Shown: in pieces, positions 59,153 through 64,000 of the stretch
Layout: every line of letters begins with the position of its first letter
Position numbering within the stretch: the first letter of the stretch is position 1
Source of the DNA: Paenibacillus_AR mesotrionivorans
Lineage (GTDB): Bacteria > Bacillota > Bacilli > Paenibacillales > NBRC-103111
Assembly: GCF_046098205.1 (NCBI RefSeq)
Contig: NZ_JBJURJ010000014.1
Span: 166,516 to 230,515 of the forward strand
Length of the DNA stretch: 64,000 nt
Reading direction: 5' to 3'
Translations under genes and position numbers: made by a program
The notes under the pieces: generated by a model
Seen by the model: the letters and a program-made list of their open reading frames with translations, nothing else
Databases searched by the model: none
What the model was told of the DNA's origin: nothing

Positions 59153-60034
59153 TTACCAGCCGCGGTCCTGCATGCGTTGGGTTGCGTCCAGCTTGGAAAT
59201 TTCAATGCCCTTCATGGGAGTGCCCAGGTTCTTGGACAGCTCTGCAATCAGTGCATAGTCTGTGTAGTGTGTAGTAGCTTCCACAATCGCCTTGGCGAAT
59301 TTTTCCGGATTGTCCGACTTGAAGATACCGGAGCCTACGAATACGCCGTCGGCGCCCAGGTGCATCATCAAAGCCGCATCCGCCGGAGTGGCAACGCCGC
59401 CTGCCGCGAAGTTAACCACCGGCAGCTTGCCGGTTTGGTGGACTTGTAGCAAGAGCTCATACGGGGCACCCAGGTTCTTGGCTTCCGCCATCAGCTCGTC
59501 CAGGGACAGGCTTTGCACCTTGCGCAGTTGAGCGTTGATCATGCGCATGTGGCGTACCGCTTCCACGATATTGCCTGTGCCCGGCTCACCCTTGGTACGG
59601 ATCATAGACGCGCCTTCGCCGATCCGGCGGAGTGCTTCACCCAGATCGCGTGCGCCGCAAACGAACGGAACGGTAAATTCCTTCTTATTAATATGGAACA
59701 CTTCATCGGCAGGCGTGAGTACTTCGCTCTCATCGATATAGTCGGCACCCAGTGCCTCCAGAATCTTCGCCTCCACAAAATGACCGATACGGGCCTTCGC
59801 CATAACCGGGATCGTCACGGCCTTTACAACGCCCTCAAATACTGTGGGGTCAGCCATACGGGCAACGCCGCCAGCCGCACGGATATCGGCAGGTACGCGC
59901 TCCAGCGCCATTACGGCGGAGGCTCCGGCCGCTTCCGCGATCTTCGCTTGTTCGGCGTTCATAACGTCCATAATGACGCCGCCCTTTTGCATTTCAGCCA
60001 TACCTCTTTTTACACGGGAAGTTCCTGTTTCCAT
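59153..60034 (-). CDS. pdxS: Pyridoxal 5'-phosphate synthase, synthase subunit
   Basis: 293 residues. The start METGTSRVKRGMAEMQKGG follows GGAGGGTT. The active-site lysines lie in VMAKARIGHFVEAKILEALGADYIDESEVLTPADE (read in parts) and MIRTKGEPGTGN, with the highly conserved VNFAAGGVATPADAALMMHLGADG. It builds PLP from ribose 5-phosphate, glyceraldehyde 3-phosphate and ammonia. Order dacA-pdxS-pdxT-serS as in B. subtilis. Confidence 0.98.
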   Translation of the reverse strand: METGTSRVKRGMAEMQKGGVIMDVMNAEQAKIAEAAGASAVMALERVPADIRAAGGVARMADPTVFEGVVKAVTIPVMAKARIGHFVEAKILEALGADYIDESEVLTPADEVFHINKKEFTVPFVCGARDLGEALRRIGEGASMIRTKGEPGTGNIVEAVRHMRMINAQLRKVQSLSLDELMAEAKNLGAPYELLLQVHQTGKLPVVNFAAGGVATPADAALMMHLGADGVFVGSGIFKSDNPEKFAKAIVEATTHYTDYALIAELSKNLGTPMKGIEISKLDATQRMQDRGW

Positions 60035-60184
60035 CAAGATAACCCTCCTAAACATTATGTCCCAATGCGCAGTTGGCGCCGGAATTTACAAGTGGTGTTA
60101 CAAAAAGATTCTAACCATTGATTTTACAGGAACACCCGCCATTATACAACCGCGAAAGGGCGATTCCTCCAGGTTTTTTGTCGA

Positions 60185-61465
60185 TTAGAACAAATTCGTA
60201 AAGAAATGTCGGATGGACCGCATCATCAGCTTAAACCAGCCCGCTTTCTTCACATCTTCCTTCGCCACCAGATTTACATCATACGTTTGGTTGTTGTAGG
60301 TCACCGTCAGTTTGCCCAGAACCTCGCCTTTTTCCACCGGCGCTACACGGACATCCTCGGCAGCAGGCTCTCCCACCTTCACAATCTCTTCGTCCTTAAC
60401 ACCCTTCTTCACCAGAATGGACAAGGCCGATTGGGTTACAACCGGTACATCGGTATGGATCGCCTTTTTGACTTCTACGGTTTTCAATTCATCAACTTCA
60501 GTATCTGCCTTGACGATTTCCTTCATTTCAAAGGTATTAAACCCGTAGTTCAGCAGCTTGGCTGTTTCCAAAAAACGCTTCGGTTCCGTCTTAGCGCCCA
60601 TCACCACGCTGATCAGTCTCATTCCGTTACGCTCAGCGGTTCCGGTAAAGCAATATCCGGCCTCGTTGGTGTGCCCGGTTTTCAGCCCGTCCAGTCCCTG
60701 GAACACATAAGAGCGGAAGTTGGGGTTACTTTGATTGCCCTCCAGCATCCAGTTCCAGTTGATCATAGGGGACTTGTCCGTTTCGCGCAGCTTTTTGGAC
60801 GGAATCTTGGTAAACTCCAGCACTTCTTTATGCTCATTCAAAATATGATAAGCCAAGGTGGCGGCGTCTCTTGCGGACATGACAGTTTCACCCTGCAGAT
60901 TCTTCGGGGCATATTTCCCCATATCGATCCGGCTGAGGCCTGTGGAGTTAATAAAATTGGCATCCTTGGACAGCCCCAATTTGCGGGCTGTATCGTTCAT
61001 CAATGCAGCAAACTGCTCTTCGCTACCCGCTACCTTTTCTGCCAATGCCACACTGGCATCATTGCCCGAATAAATAGACATGGCCTCGAACATACTGCGT
61101 ACAGACAGGGTCTCATTTACCGCCAACAGCTGTCCGGAACCGATGGTATCGGCCGCATGCTGGGAGGTGGTTACCGAATCATCCCACTTCAACTTGCCAC
61201 TCTTAATATCTTCCAGAACCAGATACTCGGTCATCATCTTGGCCATACTGGCCGGAGGCAGCGCCACATCCGCATTGTTCTCATACAATACCTGTCCGGT
61301 AGCCGCATCCATCAGAATGGCGGAGGAAACCTCCAGCTTCAGATCGGGCGCAGCATCGGCTGCATGCGCATGTCCTGGATCATGAATGACGGCAAGATGC
61401 AAGGAAACGACAGCTGAAAGAATCATGACGCCAATTCTACTTTTCTTCGCAACGGCTTTCTTCAC
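60185..61465 (-). CDS. dacA: D-alanyl-D-alanine carboxypeptidase (PBP5-like)
   Basis: 426 residues. Signal peptide 1-~35. The three serine-penicillin motifs are ASMAKMMT (SxxK), YSGNDAS (SGN) and LKTGHTNEAG (KTG). A beta-rich C-terminal domain (~285-385) is followed by a terminal amphipathic helix (GWFKLMMRSIRHFFTNLF) that anchors the protein at the membrane face. It trims D-Ala from peptidoglycan stem peptides. The GTG at 61465 was preferred because the first GTG overlaps the AGGAG site. Confidence 0.95.
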   Translation of the reverse strand: MKKAVAKKSRIGVMILSAVVSLHLAVIHDPGHAHAADAAPDLKLEVSSAILMDAATGQVLYENNADVALPPASMAKMMTEYLVLEDIKSGKLKWDDSVTTSQHAADTIGSGQLLAVNETLSVRSMFEAMSIYSGNDASVALAEKVAGSEEQFAALMNDTARKLGLSKDANFINSTGLSRIDMGKYAPKNLQGETVMSARDAATLAYHILNEHKEVLEFTKIPSKKLRETDKSPMINWNWMLEGNQSNPNFRSYVFQGLDGLKTGHTNEAGYCFTGTAERNGMRLISVVMGAKTEPKRFLETAKLLNYGFNTFEMKEIVKADTEVDELKTVEVKKAIHTDVPVVTQSALSILVKKGVKDEEIVKVGEPAAEDVRVAPVEKGEVLGKLTVTYNNQTYDVNLVAKEDVKKAGWFKLMMRSIRHFFTNLF

Positions 61466-61602
61466 TACCCACACTCCTATAAAAAATGATTATTCACATT
61501 GCTTTATTGTACCATAGATTGCCCCCCGTTTTGTAACCCGATTTCTTGGGCACCAAATCTCCATTAATTCATTGGCTGAACATGCCTCCGGCCATAATAA
61601 AA

Positions 61603-61632
61603 AACAGGACAAGCGGATAGGCTCGTCCTGTT
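61603..61632 (-). terminator. Terminator after guaB
   Basis: AACAGGACGAGCC...GCTTGTCCTGTT followed by TTTT on the minus strand, between guaB and dacA. Confidence 0.85.
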
Positions 61633-61658
61633 GTAATGTATTCCAACTGTCCCCTGGC

Positions 61659-63116
61659 TTACAAGGAGTAGTTTGGCGCTTCCTTTGTAATCTGTACATC
61701 ATGAGGGTGGGATTCGCGGAGACCGGCTCCGGAGATCCGTACAAACTGGGTATCTTCCTTCAGCTGCTCCAGATTGGCTGTTCCGCAATACCCCATGCCC
61801 GAACGCAAACCGCCGATCAGTTGATGGATGGTATCCGCCAAAGGCCCCTTATAAGCCACACGGCCTTCGATGCCTTCCGGAACCAGCTTGCTTTCATTCT
61901 CCTGGAAGTAGCGGTCCTTGCTGCCATCCTTCATAGCTCCGATGGAACCCATGCCGCGGTATACCTTGAAGCGCCGACCTTGATAAATCTCGGATTCTCC
62001 AGGGCTCTCCTCTGTACCGGCGAACAGGCTGCCGATCATAATGGCTGAAGCGCCTGCCGCAATGGCCTTGGTCAGGTCACCGGAATACTTGATCCCGCCG
62101 TCGGCAATCACCGGAATGTTGTAAGGCCGCGCAGCCATGGCACAGTCATAAATGGCGGTAATCTGCGGTACACCGATGCCGGCAATAACGCGGGTGGTAC
62201 AAATGGAACCCGGCCCGATACCTACCTTAACAACGGATGCGCCTGCTTCAATCAGGTCTCTGGTGGCTTCGGCAGTTGCGACGTTGCCGGCAACAATCAC
62301 CAGCTCCGGATATGTGGAGCGGATACTGGCCACCGCATTGAGGATGTTGCGTTGGTGACCATGCGCGGAATCCACCACAATCAGATCCACACCGGCTTGT
62401 ACCAAAGCAGTTACCCGTTCCATGGTATCCTTGGAGATCCCTACCGCAGCGCCTACAACCAAACGTCCTTGCGGGTCCTTAGCGGCGTTAGGGAACTGGA
62501 TTGCCTTCTCAATATCCTTAATGGTGATGAGACCCTTCAGCTCATAGTTCTCATCCACCAGAGGCAGCTTCTCGATCTTATGCTTCTGCAGAATACCTTC
62601 CGCTTGTTGAAGGGTGGTTCCCACAGGAGCAGTGACGAGATTGTCGCGGGTCATAACTTCCTTAATCTTGATAGAGTAGTCATGGACAAACCGCAGGTCC
62701 CGGTTGGTCAGAATCCCAACGAGCTTGTTGGCTTCGTTGACAATCGGCACGCCGGAAATCCGAAATTTGCTCATCAGCTCTTCCGCATCATACACATGGT
62801 GCTCCGGAGTAAGAGAGAACGGATTGGTGATAACGCCGCTTTCGGAGCGCTTCACCCGGTCTACCTCTTCCGCCTGCTGGCTAATGGTCATGTTCTTGTG
62901 AATGACGCCAATTCCACCCTCACGGGCAATGGCAATCGCCAGCTGAGATTCTGTGACGGTATCCATCCCGGCACTCATGAGCGGTATGTTGAGCTTCAGC
63001 TTGGAACTGAGTCTGGTGGAGACATCCACTTCCCTCGGCAGTACATCAGACTTCCGGGGCATCAACAACACATCATCAAACGTCAGTCCTTCTTTAGCAA
63101 ACTTCGTTTCCCACAC
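61659..63116 (-). CDS. guaB: Inosine-5'-monophosphate dehydrogenase
   Basis: 485 residues. The TIM barrel holds the catalytic Cys in VGIGPGSICTTRVIAGIGVPQ (~300), and two CBS domains lie between (~95-205; VYDAEELMSKFRISGVPIV and NLVTAPVGTTLQQAEGIL). The flap ends KLVPEGIEGRVAYKG with the Arg-Tyr-type pair replaced by the bacterial form. It oxidises IMP to XMP for guanine nucleotides. A GTG start follows GGAGG and gives the standard MWETKFAKEGLTFDDVLLMP (as known for the family). Confidence 0.97.
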   Translation of the reverse strand: MWETKFAKEGLTFDDVLLMPRKSDVLPREVDVSTRLSSKLKLNIPLMSAGMDTVTESQLAIAIAREGGIGVIHKNMTISQQAEEVDRVKRSESGVITNPFSLTPEHHVYDAEELMSKFRISGVPIVNEANKLVGILTNRDLRFVHDYSIKIKEVMTRDNLVTAPVGTTLQQAEGILQKHKIEKLPLVDENYELKGLITIKDIEKAIQFPNAAKDPQGRLVVGAAVGISKDTMERVTALVQAGVDLIVVDSAHGHQRNILNAVASIRSTYPELVIVAGNVATAEATRDLIEAGASVVKVGIGPGSICTTRVIAGIGVPQITAIYDCAMAARPYNIPVIADGGIKYSGDLTKAIAAGASAIMIGSLFAGTEESPGESEIYQGRRFKVYRGMGSIGAMKDGSKDRYFQENESKLVPEGIEGRVAYKGPLADTIHQLIGGLRSGMGYCGTANLEQLKEDTQFVRISGAGLRESHPHDVQITKEAPNYSL

Positions 63117-63333
63117 GCCAAATGGCCTCCTTAAGAGTACGTTTTCCCGATATTTTTGCTATTGTACCAAATGGTCAATTTTAATGTCAACCCTGGACAT
63201 TTTTTGCCTCCAAACTAACCATTTATTTGTAATGAATTAGGATGGTTTGTGGAAATATGGATCAAACTGTATAATTACACCGCTATTTTTAGGAGGAGCT
63301 ATAGGACCGTTTTGTTTCTTGATCCTCTATGGC

Positions 63334-63399
63334 CCTCTGTACTCGTTCACTCTGGAGCTCTATGCTCCTCTACACTCGTTCACTCTTTTGCTCTACGCT
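63334..63399. repeat. Tandem duplication of a 33-bp unit
   Basis: CCTCTGTACTCGTTCACTCT... (63334-63366) and CCTCTACACTCGTTCACTCT... (63367-63399) are adjacent 33-bp units differing at six positions; part of a third follows (CTCTATTGTC). The gap 63117-63659 between guaB and 5S rRNA contains this repeat, the element at 63470-63605 and no credible gene. Confidence 0.75.
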
Positions 63400-63469
63400 C
63401 TCTATTGTCTTTTCACCCCGCTTACGGACACCAGAGCCCTTATTCGCCTCATTAAGTGCCATCCTGAAC

Positions 63470-63605
63470 TCTAACGGACCCAGGTGCTCTTATTCCGCTG
63501 AAAAGATGCCTCCACCGCCTCCGTTTCCGCAAATAGCGTCACTGGAGTCCGTTAGAGTAGCCAGACCCCTGTTTTTGACTAAATAGCGCTTCTCCAGTCC
63601 GTTAG
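63470..63605. repeat. Further members of the CTAACGG intergenic repeat family
   Basis: CTCTAACGGACC (63469-63480) and two reversed copies, AAATAGCGTCACTGGAGTCCGTTAG and AAATAGCGCTTCTCCAGTCCGTTAG (split, near 63531-63557 and 63581-63605). The pattern CTAACGG, about 10 bases, GCTATTT is shared with the cluster at 45521-45709. Confidence 0.7.
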
Positions 63606-63624
63606 CCCGCGAGACTACAACAAA

Positions 63625-63653
63625 AAGACCCTCTAGCGTGAGCTAAAGGGTCT
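63625..63653 (-). terminator. Terminator of the rRNA operon
   Basis: AGACCCTTTAGC...GCTAGAGGGTCT followed by TTTTTG on the minus strand, seven bases after the 5S gene. Confidence 0.9.
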
Positions 63654-63659
63654 GTCTGT

Positions 63660-63776
63660 GCTTGGCAACGTCCTACTCTCCCAGGACCCTGCGGTCCAAG
63701 TACCATCGGCGCTGGAGGGCTTAACGGTCGTGTTCGAGATGGGAACGCGTGGTTCCCCTCCGCCATCATCACCAAA
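63660..63776 (-). rRNA. rrf: 5S ribosomal RNA
   Basis: 117 bases on the minus strand with the standard 5S landmarks: GGTGATGATGGCGGAGG at the 5' end, CCGTTCCCATCTCGAACACG-like core (ACGCGTTCCCATCTCGAACA), AGCGCCGATGGTACT, and GGGAGAGTAGGACGTTGCCA at the 3' end. It pairs 5' TTTGGTGATG with 3' end GTTGCCAAGC. Confidence 0.97.
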
Positions 63777-63921
63777 CGCTTTGCAAGTCAAGGCTTGCGC
63801 CCTGAAAACCGGATGCGAAACGAGGTCACCGAAACCTCTTCTTGAATCATATATCTTACCGGGCCCCGCCAAAGTACTCGGAATCGGCTTCGTCAGCGTC
63901 CTCTTCACTTTGGTGGGATTT

Positions 63922-64000
63922 TAGGTTAAGCCCTCGACCGATTAGTATTCGTCAGCTCCATGTGTTGCCACACTTCCACCCCGAACCTATCTACCTCGTC
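63922..64000 (-). rRNA. rrl: 23S ribosomal RNA, 3' end only
   Basis: The minus strand reads GACGAGGTAGATAGGTTCGG...ACTAATCGGTCGAGGGCTTAACC, the conserved 3' end of bacterial 23S rRNA. The gene continues past the window edge. The 145-bp spacer to 5S holds no tRNA, only a processing-stem-like region. Confidence 0.97.

Noticed and set aside
60185..63116. A purine or other riboswitch before guaB
   Set aside because: The leader of guaB shows only a short gap with no purine aptamer landmarks; the repeats upstream are on no conserved riboswitch pattern.
63777..63921. tRNA genes in the 5S-23S spacer
   Set aside because: The spacer shows no cloverleaf and is only 145 bp.

Overview
The window looks like a chromosome segment from a spore-forming member of the Paenibacillaceae (a Paenibacillus-like Firmicute). 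The evidence is the sporulation genes (spoIIR, sspP), the conserved near-origin block rrn-guaB-dacA-pdxS-pdxT-tRNA-Ser-serS, strong AGGAGG ribosome-binding sites, LplBC/YesMN-type sugar uptake genes, S-layer-anchored protein and GC-rich codon use. Most genes run leftward, away from the rRNA operon at the right edge, which fits a replication origin somewhere beyond the right end. This placement is inferred from known synteny.

Layout. 1-9530: housekeeping block (glyA start, ywlG, rpiB, ywlE, mntP, sua5/tsaC, spoIIR, prmC, prfA, ychF) interrupted by a rightward HD-GYP gene. 9690-13594: a MocR-type regulator divergent from a LysE-type exporter; a PilZ gene behind a c-di-GMP-I riboswitch with terminator; a dense cluster of DnaA boxes; and tadA. 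13678-15815: a GntR-controlled ABC transporter. 15913-17294: tRNA-Arg(CCT) with a 1.3 kb AT-rich mini-island that holds one DUF4062 gene between 43-bp direct repeats of the tRNA 3' end. 17407-21294: a pair of ABC exporters and tRNA-Pro(CGG). 21350-40133: an accessory region for carbohydrate uptake and oxidation (GH130-like protein, AraC regulator, two FAD oxidoreductases, aldo/keto reductase, MBL hydrolase, acyltransferase, LacI regulator, LplA-like lipoprotein with two permeases, YesMN two-component pair). A 16-bp palindrome (ATTTACTCGAGTAAAT) occurs at both the FAD oxidoreductase promoter and the YesN promoter region, and probably ties them to the LacI regulator. 40204-48292: a MacAB-like efflux system, a TetR-regulated alpha/beta hydrolase and an ABC-2 transporter. 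48430-55687: a gene remnant, sspP, two small unknown genes, a 1722-residue S-layer protein with YDG repeats and a secreted tail-collar protein. 55870-64000: a methyltransferase preceded by a leader peptide and terminator (likely attenuator), tRNA-Ser, serS, pdxT, pdxS, dacA, guaB, 5S rRNA and the 3' end of 23S rRNA.

Best candidates for something undescribed: (1) the integrase-less tRNA-Arg mini-island carrying a single DUF4062 gene; (2) the leader-peptide/terminator control element upstream of an uncharacterised methyltransferase; (3) the DnaA-box cluster upstream of tadA, outside the expected origin; (4) the LacI-palindrome regulon joining an oxidoreductase to a distant two-component system. 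All domain calls rest on reading motifs in the translations. No database search was run.
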